This document shows, piece after piece, positions 1 to 9,537 of a stretch of DNA of 64,000 nt. Both the position numbers and the translations under genes were made by a program. A model generated the notes under the pieces. The model saw nothing but the letters and a program-made list of their open reading frames with translations. It did not search any database and had not been told where the DNA came from. The stretch is taken from positions 305,453 to 369,452 of the forward strand of contig JANQKZ010000035.1 in NCBI GenBank assembly GCA_028280845.1, in the 5' to 3' direction. Each line of letters opens with the position of its first letter. Position 1 is the first letter of the stretch. This DNA is from Opitutales bacterium. Lineage in GTDB: Bacteria; Verrucomicrobiota; Verrucomicrobiia; Opitutales; JABSRG01.

Positions 1-546
1 GTGCAGGTAAACTTCCTCGGTCGTGGCAGTTTGTTGTTGTATGGAAAAATCAATGACAACGAGTCCATTACTTTCTCTGGCCCGGATCTCCCAGGACTCC
101 GTGATGGCCGGCCCATGCTCCGTGGATACCTGTTCGCGGGTGATGGCAAACCCGTCATCAAAAATATCGTCGATGGACCGGTGCCGTTGGAAGCCATGGC
201 CCTTTCCTTGATTCCAGAAGTCAACCGTATAGTGTTTGAAAGTGGCTTGGGTCCAGGCGGAAAAAATCCCATGCTGGTGGGTGTGGCGCCCCCAGGGAAA
301 GGGGTCGAGCACCTCAACCCCTGAGGGGGTGCGCAAGGAAAGGATAAATCCCGAGCCCGCGTAAGCCGGATCCAGGTCGGGTGGAGGGGCCAGCGTTTCG
401 GCCTGATAAACCAGGGTGGGCTCGCCCTGCCAGAGGACCCGGATTTGGCCATCCACTTGGGAAACTTCAATCTCCGGAAAAAGCAAGAGGGGAAAGGAGC
501 AGGCAAGACTAGTGATCCTGAGAAGGAGGTGGTTGATCAATTTCAC
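1..546 (-). CDS. DUF6807 (PmoA-like) secreted protein, 3' end beyond window
   Basis: Reading the minus strand from a GTG at 546 gives 182 residues running off the left edge without a stop. The start has an AGGAAA about 4 nt upstream; a TTG at 540 is the alternative. Residues 1-24 form a signal-peptide-like stretch. Next come a short beta-rich region and the block HTHQHGIFSAW (about residues 88-98), then DFWNQGKGHG, both typical of the DUF6807 family, annotated as 'methane oxygenase PmoA' although unrelated to membrane methane monooxygenase. These proteins are common beside DUF1080 proteins and sulfatases in Planctomycetes and Verrucomicrobia. The activity is not established; the His cluster suggests metal or sugar binding. 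It lies directly downstream of the receptor gene, separated by a terminator-like hairpin. A plus-strand reading frame over the same DNA (1-324) is an antisense shadow. Confidence 0.82.
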   Translation of the reverse strand, partial: MKLINHLLLRITSLACSFPLLLFPEIEVSQVDGQIRVLWQGEPTLVYQAETLAPPPDLDPAYAGSGFILSLRTPSGVEVLDPFPWGRHTHQHGIFSAWTQATFKHYTVDFWNQGKGHGFQRHRSIDDIFDDGFAITREQVSTEHGPAITESWEIRARESNGLVVIDFSIQQQTATTEEVYLH

Positions 547-565
547 AGTTTTCCTGGGAATGAAA

Positions 566-597
566 AAAATTCCCCCGGGAAGATCCGGGGGAATTTT
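566..597 (-). terminator. Rho-independent terminator after the TonB receptor gene
   Basis: A 13-bp stem (566-578 with 585-597, GC-rich core CCCCCGG/CCGGGGG) with a 6-nt loop is followed on the minus strand by seven T residues (complement of 563-569). It sits 47 nt after the receptor stop codon and ends about 20 nt before the GTG of the DUF6807 gene, so it should end or attenuate the receptor transcript before that gene. Confidence 0.8.
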
Positions 598-644
598 AGT
601 GTTCGCAATTTAGGATTCAGTTAAACCCGGAGCCTGGTTTACCC

Positions 645-3572
645 TTAAAAATCGTAATTAAAGGTTAACCGCCACGCGCGGGGCTCTTGTACGATGTGCC
701 GCCAGACCGCACCGAATTCGTCGTAGCGAATCTCCAGTGGATCGGTATTATCGAACACATTGTATACGTTTAACTGGACACTCATCCGGTGGTCATCTTT
801 CCATCCTTGAGGGAAAATGTATCCGCAAAGGAAGTCCGAGCGCCAAAAACTGTTCCCGTATATGGGTTCGTTATTGTTGGAGGAGTCAATGCCGGTGAAC
901 ATTTTACTTTGATACCGGAAGGTGCCGCCAAGATATAAACCCTTCATGGGCCCTTCACTGAAGGTGTAGCGGGTGACGAAGTTGGTTTTATGTTTGCGGT
1001 TACCCTGTTTGCCGATTCCCGAGGTTTCATTCTGTCTGACCACCTCATCCTGATAGGTCACAATTTCCTCGGCGATAGTATCTCCGCTTTCGGTGACGAT
1101 ACTCTGGTCGAACTGCGAGAGGTACTGGGTGTTGTTTTGCTCCCATAAGACCCACTCCGAGAACCGGTTGTCTTCCACCGCGTCGGTATAGGAGTAGCTG
1201 AATTGAACACGCCAGTTGGGTACGGGATTGGCCGTGAGTTCGAATTCAAAGCCATCCGAAGCATGATCGAAGAGGCCGTGGGAGCCGGTATCCGTACGCT
1301 CATCATACTCGGCCAGGCTCACCAGGTTTTGCGCGAGGAGGGCATCCATGATGCGGGTATTGGCGTTGCGGGCAGCGGAAGGTGAGGTGGTGCTCAGACC
1401 TACCGCAGCGGTCTTAAAATAAATCAATTTTGTATAGACTTTCCCGTCGAGTAAATTGAAACCAATACCATAGTCTTCACCCTGGCCTTCCGGTTTTGGC
1501 ACTGGACGGGAGTCGCCGGGGACCCCATCCGGCCCCAGCCAGAATCGGCCTTTGCCCGGGACAGCCAAGTTGTCCGCCCTGTTTACGATAAGGGAAAACT
1601 GCGGAGTGACGTGATAGACCAGACCTACAGTTCCGGTCACGCCTTCGTTTCTTACTTGCGTTCCCTGTTGACCCGGGTCGGCGGAAGCGATGTCGGGCGC
1701 GATGTCCCGCAGGCCAGTGACCGGATCGGTCCACCGCGGAAGTTGCGTCTCTTCGATCGAATCCCAGCGAAGGCCTCCGGCAAATATCAGCTTGTTTTCA
1801 AACCAGCTGGCTTGCATCACTCCCATGCCCGCTTGCCTAATGTAGTTAAAATACCCGGGGTAATTCTGGTTGTAATACAAGGACGATAGGGTGCGCCCCG
1901 TCACCGGGTCCGTCACCCCATCGAGGAGATTGATGTCGGCATCTTTTCCTTGGGGTCCACTGATATGATACGATCCCCAAAGGCCTTCCTGGACATAGTT
2001 CCGGCGGGTCACCCGATTGGCGGCATTTCTTGCGTCACCTGGATTGAAGGCCGGTTCACCTGTGGCGCTGTCCACCCAGTATTCCCGCATCGTGGTCGAG
2101 CCGATGAAGCTGTCTTCGTATTCTCCCATGGCCGCGAAACGGTAATTGCCCCAGACTCCGGCGTCCAGGGCAGTGGTGAAGGTCGCCCGGTAGGTATCCA
2201 GGAAATCGTCCCGGACGGTTCGGAACCATTGGGTATCCAGATATAGCCGGCCCGCGTAGGGATTCGGTGTCCCGTCAAGGTTGAAGAAGTTGGGATCCCC
2301 TTTCAAGGCGTTGCCTCCTCTGGGGTCCCGGCTGTCCAAGGTCATGTCGACGTGGTTCCAGCCCAGCTCCAAGAAAGTATTGGGACCGAACTGATACTCG
2401 AACAAGGTTGTGATGATGTGGTAGTCGGTAAATCGCTCCTGGGCGGGACCCCCCACATTGATGGAAGCGTCGGTGAACTCAGTATCCAGCGGAATCACTC
2501 CTCCGTCAGCGATCCGGCCCTCCCAGCCGGCGGGAATGTTGTTTCCTGTGGAAAGCTGGCCGCGCATGGAGATCGTCTGGTTGTTGTTGGCGATAAAAGT
2601 GACCTCCGGCCGGGATCCGGAAATATTGGTCAGGTTATTTTCCGCTCTTTCCTCCGCGGTTGGTTCGTCCACAAAAATCTGACGACCGTTCAGGTGCCAG
2701 ATGAGGAAAGAGTTATCCAGGTTGTAAGCGCGGGGTCGATTGCTGAGAAAATTCCCTCCTTCAAAATCGACGCGTAGCCCCATCTTTTCGGTCGGCCTCC
2801 ATCTCGTGGTCAGCAGGACCCGTTGATGCTCATCTTTGGTCCAGTCCCGGTATTGATTGTCTCTATTATACACCATGACCAGGCGGGTGGCCAATTTATC
2901 ATCAATAATTGGCTGGTTGATATCCACTGTGCCCCGGTAGGAGCCATAGCTTCCCACCGAACCGGTGACGGATTGGGTCGAGGCATTCAGAATAGCGGTC
3001 TTGGTGTTGACATTAATCGTTCCGCCCGGCGAACCGATGCCGAACAAAACCGAATTCGGTCCCCGGGAATCTTCAATGCGCGAGATGAAGGCCGCTTCTG
3101 AGGGGATTGCCCGGCCTAGCCAAGGGAAGTAATTCCGGGAAACGGAGGCGTCCAGACCGCGGACGCGATAAGTCTGGAAATTCTGGAAGGTGGCGTTTTC
3201 GTTGATAGCGGCGCGGGCGTCATCGCGGGCAAACTCTGTGTTCACGGAATACTGCATCGCTTCCTCGAGCCGAAACGCCCCCAGGTCGGACAAGTATTCT
3301 TCCGTGAGCACCGAGATCGTGGCGGACGTGTCCCGAAGGGCGGAGTTCAGCCGGCTTCCCGCCAGCGTGTTGGTTGCCAGGTAGCCGTTATCTCCTTCAG
3401 AAGTAATTTCGAAGGGGCTCAGGGTTTGCACGTCTTCTTCATCTTCAGATTCATTTTCTTGGGAGGTTTGGTTTTGGGCGAAAACCAAATTACTCCAGGC
3501 CAATAGGCCGAATCCAATCAACAGGATGTGGCGGAAAGAATTCCGCACCAATTCCAGATGTGTTTGTTTCAT
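645..3572 (-). CDS. TonB-dependent outer-membrane receptor
   Basis: A 975-residue outer-membrane active transporter, presumably for an oligosaccharide given the neighbours. A signal peptide (about 1-32, ending LVFA) is followed by an acidic linker and the motif TLSPFEITSE, the usual N-terminal TonB-box-like segment of verrucomicrobial receptors. The plug domain (about 70-200) has the typical RGPNSVLFGIGSPGG block. The remainder is a beta-barrel ending in aromatic FNYDF, the expected C-terminal signal for outer-membrane insertion. No SusD-like partner is nearby, as is usual in this phylum. The start has a leader of about 100 nt and an operator/promoter at 3688-3728 shared in type with many genes of this window. 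The substrate cannot be read from sequence. Confidence 0.93.
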   Translation of the reverse strand: MKQTHLELVRNSFRHILLIGFGLLAWSNLVFAQNQTSQENESEDEEDVQTLSPFEITSEGDNGYLATNTLAGSRLNSALRDTSATISVLTEEYLSDLGAFRLEEAMQYSVNTEFARDDARAAINENATFQNFQTYRVRGLDASVSRNYFPWLGRAIPSEAAFISRIEDSRGPNSVLFGIGSPGGTINVNTKTAILNASTQSVTGSVGSYGSYRGTVDINQPIIDDKLATRLVMVYNRDNQYRDWTKDEHQRVLLTTRWRPTEKMGLRVDFEGGNFLSNRPRAYNLDNSFLIWHLNGRQIFVDEPTAEERAENNLTNISGSRPEVTFIANNNQTISMRGQLSTGNNIPAGWEGRIADGGVIPLDTEFTDASINVGGPAQERFTDYHIITTLFEYQFGPNTFLELGWNHVDMTLDSRDPRGGNALKGDPNFFNLDGTPNPYAGRLYLDTQWFRTVRDDFLDTYRATFTTALDAGVWGNYRFAAMGEYEDSFIGSTTMREYWVDSATGEPAFNPGDARNAANRVTRRNYVQEGLWGSYHISGPQGKDADINLLDGVTDPVTGRTLSSLYYNQNYPGYFNYIRQAGMGVMQASWFENKLIFAGGLRWDSIEETQLPRWTDPVTGLRDIAPDIASADPGQQGTQVRNEGVTGTVGLVYHVTPQFSLIVNRADNLAVPGKGRFWLGPDGVPGDSRPVPKPEGQGEDYGIGFNLLDGKVYTKLIYFKTAAVGLSTTSPSAARNANTRIMDALLAQNLVSLAEYDERTDTGSHGLFDHASDGFEFELTANPVPNWRVQFSYSYTDAVEDNRFSEWVLWEQNNTQYLSQFDQSIVTESGDTIAEEIVTYQDEVVRQNETSGIGKQGNRKHKTNFVTRYTFSEGPMKGLYLGGTFRYQSKMFTGIDSSNNNEPIYGNSFWRSDFLCGYIFPQGWKDDHRMSVQLNVYNVFDNTDPLEIRYDEFGAVWRHIVQEPRAWRLTFNYDF

Positions 3573-3687
3573 ATAGCTGAGGGGGTTGTGTTGCCGGTAG
3601 GCGTCAAGGCCCTGAGCGCCTGCCTAAACCAGGGTTAACTAAACGTTTGTCGAGTATCGTCTAATACGAGAATTAAAAGAGGGAGTA

Positions 3688-3728
3688 GTTTTGATTTCGA
3701 AATAAGTAAAGGGCGTTAACTCTGTCAA
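3688..3728 (-). promoter_or_regulatory. Promoter with shared operator, TonB receptor
   Basis: On the minus strand TTGACA (3728-3723) is followed after 17 bp by TTATTTCGAAATCAAAAC (3705-3688). The first six bases of this element fall where a -10 box would lie. It is the cleanest match to the element repeated through the window. The rest of the 3573-3981 gap (409 bp) is AT-rich; I see no gene in it. Confidence 0.72.
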
Positions 3729-3981
3729 TCGATATTTTCAAAGATTTGATGACTTTTTTACAATGAGGTACTCCAAAAATCCGAAAAGTCTCTATTGGAA
3801 GGGGAATAGAATCTAATCAACGTCGGAAAAATGAGAGTAAAAATAAACCAGGGATGCTGAGGGGATTAGAGGGATAAATAGTATAGAATTGAAAAAAATT
3901 AAGTTTTTTTGAGTTTGGAAAAAATATTTTGAATTGGAGTGAGCTGGTAAATTCAAAACAGATTTCAAAGGCGGAGGTCAT

Positions 3982-6849
3982 TCAGGGAGAAACCGGGTGC
4001 CCGGTAATCCGAATCACCTGATAGTATTCGAGCCTGGGCACCCTCAGGCGGAGGAGGTCTTCCTGCTGTTCAAAGGGGATATGAAGGTTTTCGCCGGGAT
4101 TGGGAGAGAAAGCGGTGATGGATTGAGCGATCCAGTTGGAGGGGAGTGGCAAAGTGACCTCCAAATTCTCAACCGGTAGAGGAGGGTCTTCCCGTTTTTT
4201 TCCCAAGGGCACGTTGTAGTTAATGAGGTGGACCATGAGATGGGCAGGTCTTTCTGCATCGGAAAGGGCAAAAGCATTGATCCCGACACCGGGAGGCAGG
4301 CTTCCTTCCGGGTCGGAGAGGGAGTGGGCAGTGTGTCCCAGGGCATGAGACATATTTTGGATGATGTTCTGGACACCACCATGGGCGGGGAGGCTCACAA
4401 AAGGTGACGGGAAGTCGGCCAGGGCGCGTTGGAGGCCTGTTTCATCGAGCGTTCCAAAATCGTCGCCCATGATGAATAACCGCCCCGGATTTTCTTTGGC
4501 GAATTGTTGAAAAAGTTCCCATTGTGGAAGGGAAAGACCGCGGACACCGGGAGGAACGAGGACGGCTCGGTAGCGACGCAACCGTTCCAGGGAAAAGTTT
4601 GCCTCATGGATCAGGTCGAAAAGGACCCCGTTTTCGGCAAATCCTTTGCCGATGGCACGCAGGGCTACGATGTGGGCTTTGTCCAGGCCGTTGAAAAACT
4701 GCTCGCCGAAGGCAATAACACCGATGGGCGCCCAGACCTCGGTTCCTTGGTAGAGATGGCCATATTCTTGAAAAAAATGTCGCCATGTCCGGATAGCTCC
4801 CTGGGCATCCCACTCGGGAATGATTCGAATCCCACCACCACCGGCAAAGGCGGCGGATTCGGCGATGCTGAGAAACGCGGTTTGGGGATTCTGGTCGATG
4901 GACTGTGCCACCGCGGAGGGTAAGCCATGGCCTGCCCGGGTGAGCATGCCCACACGCATTCCGTTGGCGACGGCCTGGTTGAATTTGAACTCGAAGGCAC
5001 GGCGGTTGATGACGGGGGGCTGGCCTGGAAGATCCACCAGCCCGGGATGGGCCCCCGTCCTGCCTCCGTTCTCTTCCGATTGATTGAATGAGGCCACCGC
5101 ACTGACCCGGGAGGGTTCATAAGCCCCTTTAATGTAAGCGGTGGTGTTGGCAAAAATGTGAAATTCGCCCCTGCCGGCGGAGGTTCCGACTGCCTTCAGA
5201 TCCTTGAGGAAATCGACCTTGGTGTCAGTCCAGAATTCCCAGGCAAGTTTAACCAGATACAGGTCCTCTCCCGGAATAAGGGGGGTGTCTGAGGGGGGAG
5301 TATCGCTGGTGTTCAGGGCGGCGAGGTGGAACGGGTCGGCATCGGGGTAAAGGCGGATCGCCTCCAGACTTTCTGATGGAAACGTCCGCCTGATTTCCTC
5401 TGGGGAGAAACGGTCCGCCAGGTACTCCCGAAAAGCGGTCTGGCAGTAAGGGCAGAAACAGCGGACAGACCGATTGTTGTCCATGTAGACCCCGTCGTAG
5501 CCTGCTTCAGCAGCGAGCCGGACGACGTTCGACAAATGCTGTTTCCAGCTGGGGTGGTGGATGCAGGCGGCCCAGCGGCGATTGGGTGCATAGTAGTCGG
5601 GAGTCCATTCATAGTAGGTTTGGAGGCTTCCGTCCGACCGCTGCTGCATCCAATCCCTTGGATCATCCTTTGGCCGAGGTCCCAGCCCAAACGCCTTCTC
5701 GTATTCTTCCCAATGATCGTAAAATTCCCAGAAGCCGGTCCGGTGGTCGTCGCGACCCCCGATGGTCATGGTGCATATATAGGGCATGACCCAACGCACC
5801 CCGGCGGCATGCAGCCGGTTCACCATGGCGCGGATTTTACCTATTTTCCGATGCAATTCCGCCGGGGATAGGCGGCGTATGTGTTCACCCTGACCGAATC
5901 GCTGATTCTCTCCCCCGGTTCCCGCCACCGGTCCCCAATTATGGTGCAGGGGGGCGTCTTTTCCGAGCACCAGGAGTTCCGGCGGGTTGGCTTCGATGGT
6001 CTGGAAAAAGGCTTCATCATCCAGGTGCCCCCCGGAGTAGTCCCGCATGTAGGTGAGCGGGATTTCTGTCTTGTGCTGGTAGGGAATCTCATCGCGGATG
6101 ATTTCTCGAATGAACAGGTTTCTCCAGCGGATTTCTCCTCCGTGGGTTTGCAACTGAATCGGGCCTCTTTCTGGAATGGGCCGTTGGGCTTCAGAGGGTC
6201 GTTTCCGGTCGTGGAAGTTGAACAGTTTCGCTTGGTCGACCACCAGTTTTCCGTTAAGCCAAACTGTGACGTGTTCGCCAACCATGAGAATGCGCATTGC
6301 GTTCCATTGGCCAAAAGGCTTGTCCGCGAGGATACGCGGATACCTGCCAGGATCCGCTTCCGGATTGTTATAAAGCCCCCCCGAGCCGCGATTAGCCCCG
6401 CGATCGAATTTCGCCGGATCGGTGTAATCCCAGATTTGCACCTGGGGGACCCCGCGCAAGTAAATTCCCGAATCCGCCCGCCGTTCGGTCTTATATTCCA
6501 GAAGCAGTTCAAAATCACTGTAGTCGGAGACCGTGGTAGCAAATTTGCCCTCTCCGTCGTTGACGAGTTCACCATCTTCCACCCGCCAGTGAGCGTGCAT
6601 ATCCGCGGTCCATTCTGCTTCCAGGCGGGCTCGTTCAATCTCCGGCAGGTCAAACCACTCGCGATGATCGTAGGTCGAGCCTCCCCTCCAACCGGTAAGA
6701 TCGACCCCGTTGAAAAGCAGGGCAAAGCCTTCTGGGGGATTCGGAACGGAGGCGGAAATCAGCGGCTGAAGGAAAAACAGGATGAATACAAACCAAAGGC
6801 ATGCTGCAGGCGTCTGTTGTCGATGCAGGTTGGATTTGATGAACAGCAT
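3982..6849 (-). CDS. DUF1080 domain fused to glycosidase-like domain, secreted
   Basis: 955 residues from the ATG at 6849. A longer in-frame start at 7002 would run through the operator at 6902-6919, and 6849 puts a signal peptide (CLWFVFILFFLQPLISAS) at the N-terminus. Residues about 37-245 are a DUF1080 / 3-keto-glycoside hydrolase-type lectin-like fold, recognisable by LLFNGVDLTGW, SGIYLRG and GEIRWRNLFIREI. The rest resembles a (beta/alpha)8 glycosidase-like region: GVRWVMPYICT, EAGYDGVYMDNN, then an unusual cysteine cluster CFCPYC and a glutamine-amidotransferase-like C-terminal part. DUF1080 enzymes act on 3-keto sugars in some Bacteroidota; the substrate here is unknown. The gene is transcribed alone toward the receptor and carries the shared operator. 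Confidence 0.82.
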   Translation of the reverse strand: MLFIKSNLHRQQTPAACLWFVFILFFLQPLISASVPNPPEGFALLFNGVDLTGWRGGSTYDHREWFDLPEIERARLEAEWTADMHAHWRVEDGELVNDGEGKFATTVSDYSDFELLLEYKTERRADSGIYLRGVPQVQIWDYTDPAKFDRGANRGSGGLYNNPEADPGRYPRILADKPFGQWNAMRILMVGEHVTVWLNGKLVVDQAKLFNFHDRKRPSEAQRPIPERGPIQLQTHGGEIRWRNLFIREIIRDEIPYQHKTEIPLTYMRDYSGGHLDDEAFFQTIEANPPELLVLGKDAPLHHNWGPVAGTGGENQRFGQGEHIRRLSPAELHRKIGKIRAMVNRLHAAGVRWVMPYICTMTIGGRDDHRTGFWEFYDHWEEYEKAFGLGPRPKDDPRDWMQQRSDGSLQTYYEWTPDYYAPNRRWAACIHHPSWKQHLSNVVRLAAEAGYDGVYMDNNRSVRCFCPYCQTAFREYLADRFSPEEIRRTFPSESLEAIRLYPDADPFHLAALNTSDTPPSDTPLIPGEDLYLVKLAWEFWTDTKVDFLKDLKAVGTSAGRGEFHIFANTTAYIKGAYEPSRVSAVASFNQSEENGGRTGAHPGLVDLPGQPPVINRRAFEFKFNQAVANGMRVGMLTRAGHGLPSAVAQSIDQNPQTAFLSIAESAAFAGGGGIRIIPEWDAQGAIRTWRHFFQEYGHLYQGTEVWAPIGVIAFGEQFFNGLDKAHIVALRAIGKGFAENGVLFDLIHEANFSLERLRRYRAVLVPPGVRGLSLPQWELFQQFAKENPGRLFIMGDDFGTLDETGLQRALADFPSPFVSLPAHGGVQNIIQNMSHALGHTAHSLSDPEGSLPPGVGINAFALSDAERPAHLMVHLINYNVPLGKKREDPPLPVENLEVTLPLPSNWIAQSITAFSPNPGENLHIPFEQQEDLLRLRVPRLEYYQVIRITGHPVSP

Positions 6850-6901
6850 CTCAGAAAGACACGCAGGTTGGCAAGAAGGGGGGTGGAGCGATGGCTCATT
6901 T

Positions 6902-6919
6902 ATTTTTTTATCGAAAAAT
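6902..6919 (-). promoter_or_regulatory. Shared operator element upstream of DUF1080 gene
   Basis: Minus strand ATTTTTCGATAAAAAAAT, 53 nt upstream of the ATG at 6849. It matches the common element except for A instead of C at position 13. A TTGGAA (6945-6940) lies 20 bp upstream as a weak -35 candidate. Confidence 0.5.
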
Positions 6920-7074
6920 ATGAACCCTGTAAAGCGAATTTCCAAGAGGTTCGGACGGGCGATGCCGAGGAAGGCATGGCAGGTCAATTCTTGGATGGTC
7001 ACTCACGGAATCGATTGAAAATCAAATTTGAGCCTTGGGACGGCACCGGTCCAAAACGTGTATGGTAGATGAAA

Positions 7075-8004
7075 TTACGCCGAATCCAGAGGGTTGGCGG
7101 TTATCACAGCTTGCAGGACGTGACTTTGGCCGGGATGCAGGCGAAAGGCATCCTCCTTAGCGCAGGCCGATTCGATGCAGAGGAAATGTTTCCAGGAATC
7201 GCAGGACAGATCAGGATAAGCCTCATTGGAATCGGAGCCCGGATTCCAGACCACAGTGGTGTTTGTTCCCCCCTGCTGGATGGTCAACCGCCGATTCCAA
7301 TTCAAGTCGTCGATCCAGCAGGTCGACGGGGCCGAAGTATAGACTCGATCGATGGAAACTCCATCAAAGGTAATGGGTTGGCCGGTGGCCGGTTTTCGAC
7401 GGAGGCCCTCGTCGTTGTCTAGAAAACTGATATTTTCCAGACCGTGGACCCGAACCTTCAGGAGGTCGGAAACGGCAAGATAGGTGTGAAAGGCCATCTC
7501 GCAGGAAAAGGAATGGGAACCGGGGTTGCGGACAGTCAGTTCCAGTTGGAGACCTTCCCTGGCATGAAGCTCCAACTCGAGAGAATAGGGAAAAGGCCAG
7601 TGGGATCGGGTGTGTGGATTGTCTTTTGACAGGAATCGGGCGTAAGCCGCTCCATCACGATCCACGCCGGCATCTACGAGCGCCCATTCCATCGTTCGGG
7701 CGAAACCGTGCGTCACGGCACTCGGCTGGCCACGCTTTTGGCCAAACCAAGGGAAAACAAGGGGCACTCCGCCCCGAATTGGCTCTCCCGGTTCAAACCG
7801 GCTTTTTGGACTGAGGTAAAGTATTTGGGCTGTCCCAGGTAGGCTGCATTCGATCACGTGGGCCCCTTGCTGCAACACGGTGAGCGACGCCTGACGCCCA
7901 TTTATCTGGAATCCAGGCAATTGTCCTACCCGGGTGGGGACTACACAGGGGGCAAAGTTGAGAGAAGGGGGCACGGAGGGCAGCAGGGGGAACAGGTCTT
8001 CCAA
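7075..8004 (-). CDS. Aldose-1-epimerase family, YeaD-like hexose-phosphate mutarotase
   Basis: 309 residues, cytoplasmic (no signal peptide). Family features are GGVPLVFPWFG, THGFARTMEW (catalytic His region), MAFHTYL (second His) and a late FLCIESAC carrying the probable general-base Glu. The YeaD branch interconverts anomers of glucose-6-phosphate and related hexose-6-phosphates. In a cluster with sulfosugar genes an alternative is a mutarotase for a 6-sulfo-sugar, as YihR of the same superfamily does in E. coli sulfoglycolysis; that is inference only. Divergent from the NagA-like gene, with a weak copy of the shared operator just upstream. Confidence 0.85.
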   Translation of the reverse strand: MEDLFPLLPSVPPSLNFAPCVVPTRVGQLPGFQINGRQASLTVLQQGAHVIECSLPGTAQILYLSPKSRFEPGEPIRGGVPLVFPWFGQKRGQPSAVTHGFARTMEWALVDAGVDRDGAAYARFLSKDNPHTRSHWPFPYSLELELHAREGLQLELTVRNPGSHSFSCEMAFHTYLAVSDLLKVRVHGLENISFLDNDEGLRRKPATGQPITFDGVSIDRVYTSAPSTCWIDDLNWNRRLTIQQGGTNTTVVWNPGSDSNEAYPDLSCDSWKHFLCIESACAKEDAFRLHPGQSHVLQAVITANPLDSA

Positions 8005-8028
8005 TCACAATGAACAGAGGTGTCATTA

Positions 8029-8046
8029 ATTGCGATATCAAAAAAA
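8029..8046 (-). promoter_or_regulatory. Probable shared operator, mutarotase gene
   Basis: Minus strand TTTTTTTGATATCGCAAT, 24 nt upstream of the start codon at 8004. It keeps TG at positions 7-8 and C at position 13 but lacks a good TTGACA at the expected distance, so this is one of the weaker members. Confidence 0.4.
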
Positions 8047-8223
8047 AGTTTGAAAAGTGATTCGTTTTCATCCATTTCAACCGGATCTCTTTTTGTAAAA
8101 TGTTCATGCGCGCTACAATTACTTCTTTTGGGATGTTTAGCAGGTCAGCTCTGTTAGATTTAGAAATTAGGGAAAGGTAATGGGGTACAGAACTCAGGAA
8201 CATTCGGTCTTCCCACAAAAGAT

Positions 8224-9423
8224 ATGGCTCAGCGGATAAAGCACTCCTTAACCTCACCTCCAGGTTCTAATGCTCCGGTGAAAAGAACCAAACTCGAGGC
8301 CAATATTGCGGGTAAGGGTTTTTTTCAGGTGGAGATCAGCGGGGAACGGATTGCGGTGGTTGAACGCTTGGGCGACGAACAGGCTGATACGCCCTTTCTA
8401 TCTCCAGGTTTTATTGATACCCAGATCAACGGATTTGCCGGGGTGGATTTTTCCGACCCGAATTTGAATCCCCAATCCATTGATGAAATCATGGAGCCTC
8501 TATGGAAAACCGGGGTGACCAGTTTTTTACCCACCCTGGTGACCAATGCTCCGGAGGTACTGCAGCGAAATTTTCAGGTTCTGGAGACCGTCAGAAAGGC
8601 GAACCCCCAATTTGACCAGTGTGCTCCCCGCTATCATCTTGAGGGGCCATTCCTGTCCCCCGGGCCGTCCCACGGTGCCCATCGGCCCGAATTGATGCAT
8701 GCCCCGGATTGGCAGGAATTCTCAAAATACCAGGAGGCCGCGGAAGGGCATATCGGGATCCTTACCATCGCTCCAGAGTGGGAAGGGTCCGCATCCTTCA
8801 TTCGCAAAGCCGTGCAAAAGGGGGTAAGGGTATCCATCAGCCATACGGATGGTCTGCCCGAGGATATAAACCGTGCCGCCGAAGCCGGCGCCACCATGAA
8901 TACGCACCTGGGAAATGGAGGTCCTCCCGCGTTAGACCGTTTTCTGGCGCCCTTCTGGGCCCAGCTCGCCAACGATGACCTGTGTGCGGGGATGATCTGT
9001 GATGGGTTTCACCTGAGCGCCGACTTGATCCGGATTATAGTCAGGGTCAAAGGGTTGGATCGCTGTATTTTGGTAACCGACGCAATCCACGTGGCCGGAT
9101 TGCCTCCCGGCCATTACGAGTTCGTCGGGCGCCCCATCCAGTTAAAAGCCTCAGGTCAGATTGTTTTGATCGACAGTAAGCGCATGGCCGGCTCTTCCCT
9201 GTCGATGGATTTTGGGATTGGTCATTTCATGAAGATGACTGATTTTAGTCTTGCCGAAGCCCTCATTCCCGCTACCCGTAACCCAGCGGATTTCCTCGGC
9301 CTTCCTTCACTTTGCCGGGAGGTTGCTCCGGGCCAAATCGCCAACCTCGTCCTCTTCCGGATTCAATCGGGAGCCCTCGTCGTGGAGCAAACCTACGTCG
9401 CCGGGACCCGGGTATTTGGCTGA
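8224..9423 (+). CDS. nagA: N-acetylglucosamine-6-phosphate deacetylase family (NagA-like)
   Basis: 399 residues of the amidohydrolase superfamily, predicted cytoplasmic deacetylase for N-acetyl-hexosamine-6-phosphate. Visible catalytic elements are the entry motif FIDTQINGFAGVDF, HLEGPF (metal-binding Glu), VSISHTDG and THLGNGGPP (metal-binding His residues), DGFHL, and LVTDA with the catalytic Asp. E. coli NagA has HLYNAM where this protein has HLGNGG, a variant I associate with NagA-like proteins of related phyla, so the exact substrate is open. No strong ribosome-binding site precedes the ATG. It is followed by 78 bp and a promoter for the DUF4838 fusion gene. Confidence 0.85.
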   Translation: MAQRIKHSLTSPPGSNAPVKRTKLEANIAGKGFFQVEISGERIAVVERLGDEQADTPFLSPGFIDTQINGFAGVDFSDPNLNPQSIDEIMEPLWKTGVTSFLPTLVTNAPEVLQRNFQVLETVRKANPQFDQCAPRYHLEGPFLSPGPSHGAHRPELMHAPDWQEFSKYQEAAEGHIGILTIAPEWEGSASFIRKAVQKGVRVSISHTDGLPEDINRAAEAGATMNTHLGNGGPPALDRFLAPFWAQLANDDLCAGMICDGFHLSADLIRIIVRVKGLDRCILVTDAIHVAGLPPGHYEFVGRPIQLKASGQIVLIDSKRMAGSSLSMDFGIGHFMKMTDFSLAEALIPATRNPADFLGLPSLCREVAPGQIANLVLFRIQSGALVVEQTYVAGTRVFG

Positions 9424-9455
9424 ACCTCTCAATCCTCCGCGGATTCAAATCAGCG

Positions 9456-9498
9456 TTGACAGCACACCTTAACCTGTTACTTATTTTTTTTTCAAAAA
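9456..9498 (+). promoter_or_regulatory. Promoter with shared operator, DUF4838 fusion gene
   Basis: TTGACA (9456-9461), 19-bp spacer, then TTATTTTTTTTTCAAAAA (9481-9498). The palindrome core is degenerate, but the TTATTT start and C at position 13 followed by the A-run are kept. The element is 40 nt before the chosen ATG at 9538. Confidence 0.5.
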
Positions 9499-9537
9499 AA
9501 GTTGTTGGCCCTGTTTCATCCCTCCTCACATGAAGCC

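Noticed and set aside
1..324. Plus-strand reading frame of 107 codons at the left edge
   Set aside because: It is antisense to a minus-strand frame with a clear DUF6807 sequence and signal peptide; no family is recognisable in the plus frame.
6850..7068. Longer N-terminus for the DUF1080 protein and a 395-codon plus-strand frame over the same DNA (5881-7068)
   Set aside because: The extension translates through the operator and delays the signal peptide; the plus frame is an antisense shadow.
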